Shown piece by piece: positions 11,278 to 23,305 of a stretch of DNA of 64,000 nucleotides. The notes under the pieces are model-generated. The model saw nothing but the letters and a program-made list of their open reading frames with translations. It had not been told where the DNA came from and searched no databases. Source of the stretch: Ascaphus truei (taxonomy: Eukaryota > Chordata > Amphibia > Anura > Ascaphidae); assembly GCA_036426205.1 (NCBI GenBank), contig CM071569.1, forward strand, positions 931,353-995,352. The letters are read 5' to 3'. Each line of letters opens with the position of its first letter. Position 1 is the stretch's first letter. A program made the position numbers and the translations under genes.

Positions 11278-11677
11278 AAAAAAGTAGACATACCTTGGGG
11301 ATAATGGTGAACCCCGCTTCAGCTGAATATTGAGTAAATGTTTAGGGGTAAGGTGCTGATGGGTGACGTAGTAGGTAAACAACAAGGAGAAAAAAACCCA
11401 CTTAAAGCACTCATTGCCCCCTGTGAAGTATAGTGATAATATTAAAAATAATCTTTAATGGTAAGCTAATTAAAATAATGGGTGTTAAAATACATCAAAT
11501 GACACACATATATAATAACCCTATGATGAGTATATATGACACTCCGGGTTAATGTAATAGAGGGACAGTTTGAGGTGTATTAGATCAAACGTGCCCAGAG
11601 AACAGATATGCAGTGTTCCCTAATTGTGGTAGTTAGGTATGAGCAAAGGTGGGGAGGGGCTGCAAAATCACCTGTCT

Positions 11678-12019
11678 TGGGTGTAAGACAAGTCCCAAGG
11701 TGATAGTAGTGGGAATGTGAGACTGGTCGTAATGTTGCTATGTATCAGCAATAGATAAATACACACCAATCAGTGTGTGCTCACTAGACATATAGTATAT
11801 TGCATCAATGATAGAAGATCAATATTTTAAACACTGTATATTCTCCCACACGTGACCACCTATTAACAGCTAATAAACTCCAAATTGGTAAGGAGCTGGC
11901 TGTCATACACAGAACACAAGTGCAATGGCTAATAGCTCCCAATAGACGGTGTGGCTGTTGGAATACCTATGCACATATTCATGAATGTGCTACCACCGTC
12001 AGGAATGCTTCTACCACTA
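11678..12019. repeat. Direct repeat copy 1 (pseudo-LTR-like)
   Basis: Shares ACAAGTCCCAAGGTG, then CTATGCACATATTCATGAAT and GTGCTACCACCGTCAGGA with 12056-12382. The ends are conserved and the middle has diverged. Confidence 0.75.
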
Positions 12020-12055
12020 TATAACTGTGTATAAGTATAACGAGACCTGTCTAAA

Positions 12056-12382
12056 GTGTCAAACAAGTCCCAAGGTGGATAAGTGGGGAAAGATGAAGAT
12101 GTGAGACAAATCGTAGTCCTGCTAATAAGCAATAAATACACACTGATCAGAGGGTGTGCACTCAGCATATGATATATTAAACCAATAATGGATGGTCAGT
12201 CACATATACCCCACATGTATACACCTAAAAATCAGATAATAAACTCCAAGATAATAAAGAGCTAGCTGTCAACAATGAACATAGATGCCATGGCTAATAG
12301 ACTCCTATAGACGGTGTGGCTATGAGTATACCTATGCACATATTCATGAATGTGCTACCACCGTCAGGAGTGCTAATACCAC
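12056..12382. repeat. Direct repeat copy 2 (pseudo-LTR-like)
   Basis: Second copy of 11678-12019, starting 378 bp later, in the same orientation. Confidence 0.75.
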
Positions 12383-12537
12383 TAATATCGAGAGAATTCG
12401 AGAGAATCGAGAGAATTCAAGCAGCCCTAACCTCACCATATCGAGAGAATTCAAGCAGCCCTAACCTCACCATAAGCTGCCGAGTCACCACAGAGACTCC
12501 TGCCCAGTATTGAAGGGAGTGCACGTGAATCCTCACA

Positions 12538-12568
12538 CGCGTTTCGCGATTAGAAACGCTTTCTCAAG
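12538..12568 (-). ncRNA. Degenerate hammerhead-like core
   Basis: Read on the minus strand: CTTGAGA, stem GCG…CGC, GAAA, CGCG. Same arrangement as 4155-4186 and 46885-46920. The CUGANGA box is altered, so catalysis is unlikely. Confidence 0.3.
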
Positions 12569-12600
12569 GCTCAGTGTGAGGGGGAAGTCCCATTGATCGT

Positions 12601-13375
12601 AATGAGGTTTATATATGCATGAGTGTGTTTCAATTAGTTGGGGGTTTCACCCTAGAGGTCTGTCTATGTAGTGCTGTTGTACAGGCTCTAATACAGCACT
12701 ATCTAGTAAACATAGGCTGTCCTCAGACAAATACAGTTGATATAATCACAAAAACGTTACTGCAGTGCGTAAGGAAGGGTTGAAGCACTGTTGCACATGA
12801 TCCCTGCATGTTAAGTGTTAATAAGCATGATGGGCAGAGAGTTGTGATAATGATGGTGGGGTGTAAATAAAATGTAACCCCAGAGGCTCAAATGTAATAA
12901 AGACTCTAATCAATGCGGGTGAAACATATAAGATATTAATCAGGATGTAGCATAATCATCTTCTGTGGATAATACTCACAGAATTAAGATGTAGGTAGAT
13001 ACATAACCGACCTAATAAAGCAAATTTATAATTAGTAGTGGAAAATGGCAGGCAAGATGAGGCCGCGTTGAGCAGTGTGGGTGAATATATAGTGTACACA
13101 ATGTAGCTATAAGTGCCACATTGTGTACATTCTGAAGGACCGAAATCAGGTAAGTATGCATATAAAGGTAAAAATCACAGTATGTACAAAATGGTTACTT
13201 GATACCACAGTTCTGTACACTATGGGAGGTCTGCACCAGGTAAGTGTATATTCAAAGGATGTGATAAATATCCGTATAAGGTAGAGGGATAGACATTTAC
13301 AGACATACATCAGTATATGAGGTGTTACATGGTAAATACATACTAAGTTCTAGAATAGTTGTTCTTGACAAGATC
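12601..13375. other. AT-rich, probably Penelope-element 3' sequence
   Basis: No frame of its own. It lies between the element's coding remnant and its repeated end. TGTACACAATGTAGC and GCCACATTGTGTACATT form a short inverted repeat at about 13092-13130. Confidence 0.35.
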
Positions 13376-14155
13376 TTAAATGAATGGCGTGAACACAAAC
13401 CCTTCGTTCAAACCCTTAGGCGATAATGTCTGTAATGTATATATCCATCTTGCCTCTTTTTGTAACAGAACTGTGTCCCAATCCCCATGTCGTCGGTGCA
13501 TTGAAAATTGATCCATACCAATGAATTTAACAAGGATTTGATTACTTTGGTGAACAGAGTTTATGTGTCTCGCTAAAGGAATATCCATTTTATTTCGTAT
13601 GGAACCCATATGTTCCAAGACCCTTACCTTCAATGGGCGGCGGGTCTTGCTAACATATATCTTGCCACAGTCGCAAATGGCTTGATAGATAACGCCTGCG
13701 GTCTGGTAATTAATAAACTTACGGATAATGTAAGTTTTGGTTCCATTCCAATTTGAAAATTTACTGGTGGTAAGCATGTGATCACACGCCTTACATTTGC
13801 CACATTTGAACGACCCCTGTGGTTTGGGAGGTAGCCAGGTCCTTTATACCTCTTCGTCAAAGTGGCTATGAACCAAAACATCATTCAAATTTTTGGCCCT
13901 CCTGCTGACCATTGATGGACGGTCATACAGAAATTCCCCAATGGTGTTATCGGCCCTTAAAATGTGCCAGTGTTTGCAAATTATGTCCCTGGCATGTTTC
14001 CATTGGTTGTTGAATGTGCCAACAAACCTTACTGTTTTATCATCCGTCTTAGTGATCTTGTCTTGGAGCAATGAACAATGTGTGGTATACTTGGCTCTTT
14101 TATATGCCAACTTCACTATTTGCTTACTGTATCCACGTTTGTGAAACCTTGGGGA
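13376..14155 (-). pseudogene. Penelope-like retroelement, linker and GIY-YIG endonuclease remnant
   Basis: Three overlapping minus-strand frames together give the C-terminal part of a Penelope-like polyprotein. 14116-13844 carries the linker (RFVGTFNNQWKHARDIICKH, then WHILRADNTIGEFLYDRP, SMVSRRAKNLNDVLVHSHF). 13777-13376 carries the GIY-YIG-type nuclease (GVIYQAICDCGKIYVSKTRR, RVLEHMGSIRNK, then GDWDTVLLQKEARWIYTLQT, LSPKGLNEGF). In intact elements this nuclease follows a reverse transcriptase and nicks target DNA. The catalytic pattern IYQAI…KIYV…R is visible, but the expected YVGKT reads YVSKT. Frameshifts between 13884 and 13630 and loss of the reverse transcriptase upstream show it is dead. 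The frames are left unjoined here. Confidence 0.85.
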
Positions 14156-14159
14156 TGGT

Positions 14160-14640
14160 CAGGACAGGTGGCTGCGGGGTCAGGTGACCGGTGGGGGGTT
14201 TGAGGAGCCATTTGGCTGGGGAGGACGCTGAGCGAAGGCCCGGGTCACATGGGCCTGCCCAGAACAGGACTCGCAGGCCGCGGAGGATGGTGGATGCCGG
14301 TAGGGGGAGGGGGGGTGGGAAGTGGAGGGGAAAGGATCCTAGTAGAAGAATGCCGGGCGGTAGGGCCTGGCGGGGGGCCCGAGGGGATACGGGTAGGGGC
14401 CCGGGAATGGTGAGGGGGCCTGGGGATGATGGAGGGGGGCTGAGGAGCGTGGCTGGGGACTCGGGGAGAGCTCAGGTTAGGTCCTAGCCGCCTGGGCCCC
14501 TACTGCAGGCAAAGCGGGCCTTTTTTTTTCAGACACTTTATTTATTTATTTTTCCTGACACGGGACCGACAGCGGCCGCGGAAAGCCAGGCCCCCTGAGT
14601 CACCGGCCCGGGATGCCAACCCCGGCAGGCCCACCCTGTT
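14160..14640. other. GC-rich G-tract region
   Basis: Long G runs and CCGG-rich sequence directly beyond the Penelope remnant. A 98-codon open frame here is compositional. On the minus strand AATAAATAAATAAAG at about 14540 precedes an A9 run, which looks like an old retroposed 3' end, uncertain. Confidence 0.35.
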
Positions 14641-16533
14641 GGTGGCCCTGCAAAGGCACAGCAAATATGTATACAGGCAGTTACAAATATAAAAGGAACG
14701 GCAAGTTCAACTTTTAAGGAAAGAACGTTGTCATTATTACAGAATGTAATGGGCAGGAAAAGATCTAGAATTTTAACAGCATATTTACATTCAAATGTGC
14801 AGCAGTTACCATGTTTACTGAGAAATAAAAGAGGACATATTAAACAAATGCAAAAGTGAGGTTATTAGGGCATGTAAAAAAAGAAAATAACGTAACATTC
14901 AAAATGTGGTCATTTTCAAGATGTCATACGACTCCATGTAATGGTTACAAAATAACATTTTCTATGAGATCCACCACGTGTTATCTCATTATGTTAAAAC
15001 ATGAAATACAGTAAATATAGTACACTGACACATCACGGCTCAGCTCACATCAAATGCAACATATCCAGCAGAGTGCTTCCTCACTGTCAGCTTCACATAC
15101 CACGCAGGAAACCCAAAGCTGCTGCACAGGTCAAAAATAGGAACCTCTCCTCCAGACCAAAGCTAATCTGTCTGGAACAGAACAGTGAGCCTGGCTGCGC
15201 CGCCGATGCTAAAAGAGAAGGAGTCATCGACAAACTCGCCATGACCACGGCTGGCTCTGGACGTGACATTGTGAAGTAACACTGGGCATGATGATGGTGA
15301 ATAAGAATCCTAATGTGCACTTTCTACAGACAATATACGTTGTGCTTAACCTGATGATATTTAGTTTCATGCATTTGGTCGCAGCAGGTAAGACTTTTTT
15401 CAGTAAGCCCCTTTTTTTTTAGTGTGTTGAGGCAGAATTTAAGACCACAATATACTTAGAGTGGTCCGCTGTATTTCCATTAGTGGATGGAGATAGAAAG
15501 TACAGTATAGGCAATTCCAAAGACCCTATGAGGTTTCTTCCCTTATCAATATTTTGCTCCTTTCTTCCTTTCATAAGACTGCCAATTGGTGAATAGTTAC
15601 AATTCAATGTTTGCCTGCTTTAAATGGGAATTGTGGTTGTGATCTGGCTACAGTATTGTATAGTCACACTCCTATAACTGAAAGCATGAGGTTGTAATTT
15701 CTATAAATGACAATTCTTTTGCATACAGTAGTAGGTGTATAGTTATAAATCAAAAAAAATACAATTCGGGGAATCTGTAGGAGACTCTGTGGGCTGGTGC
15801 ACTTCTGAGAGATGCGCACAGTACATTAAAAATAACCTTTAAATCCAACGGGAACTCCCTGTCTACAAACCTTTAGCACAAAAAAGGATCCTTTCACTTC
15901 TAACCTCTCACGGGGTAGGTACCCAGTTCCAGTTTCATTAATACCTGTTCTCACATTTAACATTTGATTACTGGCGACCTGTTAATTAAACTCGTAAGAA
16001 CACGTTGCAAATGCAGGTACTGTACCTGCAGTGAGACAGGCTATTTTACTGTCAAGAACAAAGTTCGATGTGAAAAATATGAATTGTGCTTAACAGAGAT
16101 GTAGTGTGTATTACCAAAGATTATGACCTGCTACGTTATTTAACTATTTTGACAAACTAAATCTATAATTATTTTCATGTTAAGCAACTACATTGATTGA
16201 TTATTTACTACTATTGTTTTTAGGCAGGGTACATTTAAGGTATATTTTTATTATGTAACTATTTCAATGTGTTATATACGATTTCTGTTGACAAATAATA
16301 CATTTAGGCTGTGTTCACAATCACCCCCTAAAAAATAACTAATCAAAGTACTGTACAGTTTTGGGTCATGAACTCCACACAATAAGTTATGAAATTCCAC
16401 TTGTGGGTCTATCCCAGTATTACATACAGTGAGTAATCGGGGAACATGCGGCTACCAATGCATTACCTCCCATTTATTTACGTGGATTTGTAATTGGGGA
16501 GAGTTATGCATTTCTTAATTGATTAAAATCCTC
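14641..16533. other. AT-rich intergenic, nothing firm
   Basis: No known repeat recognised. Open frames at 15001-15320 on both strands match no protein I know. Confidence 0.4.
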
Positions 16534-17744
16534 ATACTGTACTCAGTGAGTGTAACATTACTACATTACGATGCTCCACAGCTCACACTGTACTCAGTGA
16601 GTGTAACATTACTACATTACAATGCTCCAGAGCTCACACTGTACTCAGTGAGTGTAACATTACTACATTACGATGCTCCAGAGCTCACACTGTACTGTGA
16701 GGGTAACATACTACATTACGATGCTCCAGAGCTCATACTGTCTCGTAGTGGTGTAACATTACTACATTACTGATGCTCCAGATCAGCATACTGTACTCAG
16801 TAGTGTAAACATTACTACATTACGATGCTCCAGAGCTCACACTGTACTCAGTAGGGTAACTTACTACATACGATGCTCCAGAGCTCACACTGTACTCAGT
16901 GAGGGTAACATTACTACATTACGATGCTCAGAGCTCACACTGTACTCAGTGAGGGTAACATTACTACATTACGATGCTCCAGAGCTCATACTGTACTCAG
17001 TGAGTGTCAACATTACTACATTACGATGCTCCAGAGCTCAGACTGTACTTCAGTGGAGGCTAACATTACTACATTACGATGCTCCAGAGCTCACACTGTT
17101 ATCATTGAGGGTAACATTACACATTACGATGCTCCGAGCTCACACTGTACTCAGTGAGGGTAAGTGCGATTACATACAATTAACGATGCTCCAGAGCTCA
17201 CACACTGTAACTCAGTGAGGGTAACATTACTCATTACGATGCTCCAGAGCTCACATCTGTACTCAGTGAGGGTAACATTACTAATACGATTAGTCATGCT
17301 CCAGAGCTCACACTGTACCAGTGAGGGTTTTAAATTACTACATTACGATGCTCCAGACTCACACTGTACTCAGTGAGGGTACACATTACTACATTTAGCG
17401 ATGCTCCAGAGCTCACACTGTACTCAGTGAGGGTAACATTACTACATTACGATGCTCCAGAGCTCACACTGTACTCAGTGAGGGTAACATTACTACATTA
17501 CGATGCTCCAGAGCTCAACTGTACTTCGATGAGGGTAACATTACTCCATTACGATGCTCCAGAGCTCACACTGTACCAGTGAGGGTAACAGTACTACATT
17601 ACGATGCTCCAGAGCTCATACTGTACTCAGTGAGGGTAACATTACTACATTACGATGCTCCAGAGCTTACACTGTACTCAGTGAGGGTAACATTACTACA
17701 TTACGATGCTCCAGAGCTCTCACTGAGTACAGTGTGAGCTCTGG
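16534..17744. repeat. 51-bp minisatellite, about 24 copies
   Basis: Unit TACTCAGTGAGGGTAACATT, then ACTACATTACGATGCTCCAG and AGCTCACACTG. Copies start at 16541, 16592, 16643 and so on; the middle (16750-17350) has many 1-5 nt indels, while the ends are regular. The last piece, 17719-17744, is an inverted partial unit. Confidence 0.95.
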
Positions 17745-18184
17745 AGCTATTTAGGAGCACTTACCTGTGATTTACCATTGTGTGTTTGTATTGTATATTC
17801 TGAAATGCGGCGTACAATGTCAGCGCTACGTGCGAATAAAATACTAAGCTGAAGGTAATGTAGCCTTGTTGTCCATCTTTGGAACCAGTAGCTGGGATCA
17901 CAGCCAGTTTAATCTGAGCATTGAACTGTGGTGTCCAGGCATCAAGTCGTACTAATTCCAGTATTTAACAGAAGCTCAGATAAAAGTCAGCGGATGGCAT
18001 GGAAACCCATTTCTCGTTAGATGTACACCTGTGCACAAGACCAGATCCCACGTGGAGGCGAGTGACAGTATATTCAGGTTTGTATTTGCCACTTTCGTTA
18101 AATAGCTAATGGATTTGTCTGATACTGGTGTCTTATGTAAAAATAAACAAGAACAGTAAAGTGTGCAATGTAACCTACCAAAAA
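17745..18184. other. Between minisatellite and LSR 3' end
   Basis: No feature recognised. Confidence 0.35.
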
Positions 18185-19744
18185 CTTCAAACACTGCAGG
18201 TCGTTTATTAATAAAGGCAATTAACTATTCCATTTGGATTGTTGTCCCTATACACAGTATTGCAGCTAATATTTGTATGAACAACTACCTTACACTGTGC
18301 TGATTATTTGTTAAATGTTTCTTGTGTCCCCCAAGTGTAGAATGTGTAGAAGGTTCAGTAATCCAAGCGGATTGGTTTAAATAAAAGTGTGTTTGCCCTT
18401 CCAGGTACATGTACGTGTGGCCACATAAAATAGCACTGACAAAAGTCTTATCTGGCCACATTGTAACTTCATGAGAATCTGCCTTGGATATGGGTGAGAT
18501 GATGGCTTATTAGGTAGACACCCTAATATGACATGGTAAGTATGTTAGTCTCAATTACCCATAAATTGAGCAATGCATGACATGAATGAGTGAATCGTGA
18601 TGCTGCATACAAGGGCAGCAGTGGTAAGCTGTGTGGATTTAAAGGTTTAGTATGGGATGAATGTTTAAGAGATGGAAAACACCAATACCTATTCTTTACA
18701 TTTAAAATATTGACCCATGAGTTTAATTTTTACATCAACCCCTATTTTTTTTCCAATGGAAAAAACAGTTGCAGGTCTGCAGTAGATTTAAACCTCACTG
18801 ATAGAATAGGAAAAGAAGATAAATCCTGAAGCTGTAACTCCTATTATCATATACGTACAGATTGCTCTAGAAAGAAAACTCGCCTATGAAAGCACTAAAA
18901 TGCATTTTAACGAAGATCCAAAGCATAACACAAAAAAGAACCAGCATAGCAATGCATTGCATTCAATTTACAATTAATTGTACACCTTTTTCTGTGAGTT
19001 TGGTCTCAGTTCTCTGTCTTACGGCTGAGACGATCACAGTTCTAAAACAGAAAGGGTATGCATGTAAAAGCCTATTTAATTAGCTTTACATTGATAAATA
19101 TCAAAGGAAAAAACCACTGGTGTCTTTAAAGGATATGATGGGCACGTGACAGAAACAGAAAGGAAGGGAGTCGAAGAGGTTGAAAAATGCAAAACTAAAA
19201 AGGATGTACAATCAGAAAGAAATGAGAGGTACATGGTTAGCACCTTTTCAATGTAAACAGAGGTGCTGAAAAAGAGATATACAAAAACATCACTTGTCCT
19301 CATTCGGGACAGTGTGAACGAGAGGCACACAGAGGTTTGATGGTACAACGAGAACACTGTTTGAGTGTGAGACATAAGGAATGTTGGAGAATGGAGGCAA
19401 ATACCCCCCTCCCTCCCCCTACCAAAGGATTTAGGAGTAAGATACTAAGGCTAGTCCTTATACAATCTAAAATAGTGGGTACTTTCAACTGCCCCACTAT
19501 CACCTCCAGACTTATGTTTAAGGTCCATAAGTGATTGGGTAGGATACCCTGCAGGAGACCATTGCTTCCAAATTAAGGCCCCTGCACATGGTCTCCTGTC
19601 CTGTGGAGAAACAGGCTATTTAAAGATCTTCCACGTCAAGAAGGGGATCCTTGGAGCACAGTGGCTCATGGCTCTGTCTTTCGTAAACCGGGACTGCCTC
19701 AGTGCCTCCTCCAATCAGAATCTTCCTTTAAGTCTTTAACGATG
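18185..19744 (-). other. LSR: Probable LSR 3' UTR
   Basis: Sequence after the LSR stop codon on the minus strand. I recognise no repeat in it, and no AATAAA appears on the minus strand until 18204-18209. The limits are inferred only from that signal; the real transcript end could be elsewhere. Confidence 0.35.
18204..18209 (-). promoter_or_regulatory. Candidate poly(A) signal AATAAA for LSR
   Basis: First minus-strand AATAAA downstream of the LSR stop, about 1.54 kb away, followed within 40 nt by a GT-rich stretch (GTGTTTGAAGTTTTTGG). Position and composition fit a cleavage site, but transcript data are lacking. Confidence 0.3.
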
Positions 19745-19780
19745 TCAGACAACGAGGGACATCCTGTTTGGAAAATCACC
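19745..19780 (-). CDS. LSR: LSR last coding exon, C-terminal GDFPNRMSLVV
   Basis: The final coding piece follows acceptor TTTTTTCGCAG and consists of 11 codons (GDFPNRMSLVV) and TGA. It matches the end of mammalian LSR (NDFPTRMSLVV, recalled). The preceding exon ends in phase 0, so the join reads SKT-GDFPNRMSLVV. The terminal SLVV has hydrophobic residues at positions 0 and -2, compatible with a PDZ ligand (inference from motif rules). The exon should continue into the 3' UTR; its true 3' end is uncertain. It is easily missed because the upstream exon stays open across its donor for 24 more codons. Confidence 0.92.
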   Translation of the reverse strand, partial: GDFPNRMSLVV

Positions 19781-21134
19781 CTGCGAAAAATAATAAACAA
19801 TAAGATATGAACATGACAAAATGGAAAACAAATGATCAAACCTCTCCCTGTCTTGGGGTAAGACAAATGAACTTAAGTTCTCGGCTGCCAGTCCAGTCCT
19901 AAGTGAGATGTTTTGCAACATGTATTACATGAATGCATTCATGCTTTGTACAGGGCATCCTAATATTCAGAGTTAGACTATGGATTACCTTGCAGAATAA
20001 AACATGGTAACAAACAGATAACATGGACAAACATGGAGCATTGAATGCCTTCTCTTACAAGGGCTGATTTGAGATTGAATAGACAGATGTACGTAGGAGA
20101 TGTGTGACTCATGGCATGATATGAGAATGATGGTGGGATATGAATGGCAGTTTCTTGTAGCTAATGGATGAAGCTTTACTATTTTACTTTGGTAATTGTG
20201 TTGGTGTGGTACAGAAATATTGAATATTGTCCCTAATGTATTTTGTAAAACCAGATAACTAGAAAAAAAAGAGGAAACAATTAACTAGTGAGTCACCAAT
20301 ACTGTACGTAGACCATCAATCAGAATGTTGTTTTTTACATTTAATACACTTCGAAAATGTGCTTAAATTAGTGTAATGTTGACATTAAAAATATAGTTGC
20401 CACACTTCCACATTTAATCATTTAGTAATAATAAGCAGCAGCAACACAACCCGTCTTTTTATTACCTATGTTACCAGATGCTAATTTATGTTATATTGTC
20501 GTATTTGATGATCTGGTGATTCAAATTTAAAGTCAAGGCCTTCAGGTGGGGTTACATTTTGGGGACAGCTGCGCCAATGCAGAGTAACTTCCTGTATTGA
20601 CTGCTACGGCAATTCACTCTGAGTTCCAGAACGACAACAAAATAACAACAAAATAACCTAAAAGAGTGGAACCACCCAAAATCCCATATTGTATTTGTTT
20701 ATTTGTTTACAAAGAAATTTGACTCAAACAAAATGTCCGAATTTCAACCATGCCTGCACACGACAAATTACAGCTGGAGTCTTAATGTACAGTATATAAA
20801 ACATAGTTACACACCCAATGTCAAAAGCGTGGAATTGTCCGAACAGCCCATGTTGGTTTTTTATTGACATACCCAGAAAATGGACAAGAACACACGTCCC
20901 CCATTTTGAAATGTGCTCAGACAATATTTAAGGGTTACAGGAGCTGTCTTTTTACAGCATGCATTTTGCAATTTGTATCATGTTAATGATCCACAAACAT
21001 CTAAAAAATGGCACAATATATCATATAGTAATGTCCTCACACACACATACTCACACTCTTTAAATCTTGGACAATGCCCTCCAACCCCACTTGGCCTGTG
21101 ACCCATTCATGTAAAAAAAGAAGGCTTTTCTCAC
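19781..21134 (-). other. LSR last intron
   Basis: 1.35 kb intron between donor GTGAGA (21134) and acceptor TTTTTTCGCAG (19781). AT-rich, no repeat recognised. Confidence 0.85.
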
Positions 21135-21762
21135 TGTTTTACTGGGCTGCTCCTTTTTCTTCCTCTTGTCTGAGGCGCTGAGATAGGAGTGCTCTCTTGA
21201 ACGGAACGGGAGAGCCCTGGCAAGCTCTCTTTCACTGTAGGGAGGAAGCGAGTCTTCTTCCTCTACTTTCTGGTCCTTCCCTTCGCCAGTCTTGAACGTT
21301 GGAGACCGACCGTAGCTGCGACTTGAATTTTGCCGCAAGCTCAGTTTGGACGGGGTCGCACTGGTTTCCTCAAGACACCTTGATTTCCTCTCAAGGACAC
21401 TACTAAGATAAGCATCATCATAGCTCTGCCCCATTCTGGTTATCCGTTTGGGCAGATGCTTGTCCTCTGGAGCTCGTATCCTAGAAGGGCTGAACGACCA
21501 GCCTCTTTCAGTGTCTGAAAATAGTTCTCTTCCATGGTTTCGTTTCCCATAGTATTCATCAGGTGAGCTGTCCTGATACACAGATCTTCCTCTCACCTCG
21601 GACCTCTCAAACCGCGATCCGGACCCAGGGCCCCGACTGTCGGCCCGGCGAGATCTTTGTTTATAAGAGTCTGCAAAAGCTGCCAACTCATCCGTTGACA
21701 CGGCCTGGACTGCCATTGGAAAAGCCTTTCTTTCTAAGACCTCTGATGTTGGTCTTTGGAGA
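21135..21762 (-). CDS. LSR: LSR large tail exon (STDELAAFADSY)
   Basis: This 628-nt exon lies between acceptor TTCTATTCACAG and donor GTGAGA and gives 209 residues. It carries the diagnostic VSTDELAAFADSY block, SRFERSE, then SPDEYYGKRN, ERGWSFSPSR, DDAYLSS, an acidic EEEDSLPPYSERELAR stretch with a PPY motif, and a basic KRKKKEQPSK run before the donor. It is the largest part of the cytoplasmic tail (window residues 233-441), mostly Ser/Arg-rich and probably disordered with many possible phosphorylation sites (inference). The surrounding open frame spans 21060-21812, but its first 17 and last 24 residues do not resemble LSR and lie outside the splice sites. The exon ends in phase 0, so Thr is followed directly by the Gly of the last exon. 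Confidence 0.94.
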
Positions 21763-22004
21763 CTGTGAATAGAAACCAAACCACATATGGTACACAACAT
21801 TCTATACCACACGGTCTTAGCTATGCCTAGCTATTCTTATGCCCTTATACTTAAACAATTCAAGTTACAACTACCAAGTATATGTCGCTAGAGCAGCGTT
21901 ATTACATTTGAAAACCAAGAGAATTCAGCAAGATCATGTTTTAAGGTCAAATTCTGGTATGGATAGAGTGCATTGGAGATAAAGTTGTACTTTGTGCATT
22001 AGGC

Positions 22005-22309
22005 CAGCGGTGCGCAAACTGGGGGGGGGGGGTGCGAGTAAACCCCACGCGCTTCCCGAAGGCATTTTAATGAAGTGCCGGGGAAGCGACGAAGGCCTCT
22101 GTAACCTGCACTTACCTTGGCTCTGGCGGTTTCTGGAGATGCGTCGCCATGGCAACGCAGCGTCAAATGATGCCGCGGGGTCATGTGACGTTGCGTTGCC
22201 ATGGCAACGTGACGTCATGACGCCGATGCTGGAGCCGAGGTAAGAGGGGGACTGGGAGCGCTGAGAGAGGGGAACAGCCGACAGGGGGGGCAAAAGATGG
22301 TGCTCCCCT
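22005..22309. mobile_element. Family B GC-rich MITE in LSR intron
   Basis: Left end CAGCGGTGCGCAAACTGGGG, core with TTGCCATGGCAACG-type palindromes, right end ATGGTGCTCCCCTA. Sits in the 725-bp intron between two LSR tail exons. Confidence 0.65.
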
Positions 22310-22487
22310 ACATTAGATTATGAATGTGTTCAGATGATTTCTAGAAAACGGACCATAAAACGATACTGGTTGTCGCAGAGCTGTAGCTCTTCTCAATCTT
22401 CGTATTAAAAATATATTTATTATTTACAAAGGCTTATCTTGCATATTTACCACACGTCCCTCTCCATGTGGCACACGCAACACTTAC

Positions 22488-22692
22488 CTACTTCTGAAGC
22501 TCTCTCTCTCTTCCCTGAATTTGGAACAAGCCGAGGGCCGCGCCGTCGCCCCAACAACACCGGACCAGTACTCTGCATCGCCGTCAACATTGCAGCTGGA
22601 CGGGAGCGGCTGCCGGCGGACCTGGCGGTAGGAGCGGTTGAAATGTACACTGTCCTCGTGCAGGGAACTGAGCTCCGAGATGGTGTGGCTAT
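22488..22692 (-). CDS. LSR: LSR exon, TISELSSLHED block
   Basis: This 205-nt exon follows CTTGTCTCAG and ends at GTAAGT. It reads YSHTISELSSLHED and, further on, EYWSGVVG and REERESFRSS across the junctions. SELSSLHED and the Y-W-S-G-V motif are recognisable LSR tail blocks. The region is rich in Ser and Arg, as in mammals. It starts with two bases finishing Tyr and ends with two bases of a Ser codon (AG plus T). 205 is not a multiple of three, so this exon must be kept with its neighbour to preserve frame. An open frame extending to 22753 is intron read-through. Confidence 0.93.
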
Positions 22693-23305
22693 CTGAGACA
22701 AGACAAAGAGAGAGAGAGAGACAGTGCATCTGAGAAAGGGAATAATAGCGCAAAGGGAAAAGAAAACCAGTCCCACAATAATCTTAGGAAAACTAAACAA
22801 AAATGACACACATTCAAAAGTACAATTCAAGAGTGGAAATGTCCAGGTTTTAACCAGAAAGGTCAACTCATATCATAGCTTTTCTTGTTAAAAAAAAAAA
22901 AAAAAAAAAAGATCAAATAGATCACTTGATGTTTTGGGCTCTACCGTATCATAATTAAATATATTCCACACACAAAATCAATAGACAAGATCATTACGGC
23001 AGCGCACCCGGCAGAAAATTAATAACTCTCTTTCGGTCTGCCAAAAAAACTGGGCTAATCCTCTGTAGTTATAGATGTAATTGAAGTTACGTTCAATAAA
23101 ACACCACGACAATCCGAAGCAGGGAACATAGTAGCAGTTAGCTGACTCATGGCGTGGGTGTTACCCAATTTATGATAATATGACTCAATCACACACAGTG
23201 GTGATGGTCTGAACCCCCCAGTAATCTCGGACTAAACACACACTACATTCTCCTGCACAAATTAGCCCCTACTGATAATGTTCTGTTAGCACATACAATT
23301 CTTAC
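22693..23305 (-). other. LSR intron with A/T homopolymer
   Basis: 613-bp intron. It contains a run of about 21 A at 22890-22910 on the plus strand and nothing else recognised. Confidence 0.6.

Larger units (their letters stand above)
11290..12600 (-). mobile_element. Penelope-like element terminal region (probable)
   Basis: Lies downstream, in element sense, of the GIY-YIG remnant at 13376-14155 and contains two direct repeats (11678-12019 and 12056-12382) plus a GAAACGCG hammerhead-like motif. Penelope-like elements often carry tandem pseudo-LTRs, so this is read as their remains. A 37-bp duplication with ATCGAGAGAATTCAAGCAGC lies at 12393-12473. Confidence 0.5.

Noticed and set aside
10732..11385. 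217-codon frame of Ile/Cys/Gly-Gly repeats
   Set aside because: Two minisatellites translated on the minus strand.
14191..14487. 98-codon Arg/Gly-rich frame
   Set aside because: G-rich composition next to a retroelement; no similarity recognised.
16534..17744. CRISPR-like array
   Set aside because: Tandem 51-bp units with no unique spacers, in vertebrate DNA.
1..18184. Searched for USF2 or other LSR-neighbour exons on the minus strand
   Set aside because: The bHLH-zip phrase and other USF2 landmarks were not seen; synteny cannot be claimed.
21060..21134. Apparent C-terminus VRKAFFFYMNGS… of the large LSR frame
   Set aside because: Lies after a good GTGAGA donor, and the true conserved end is at 19745-19780.
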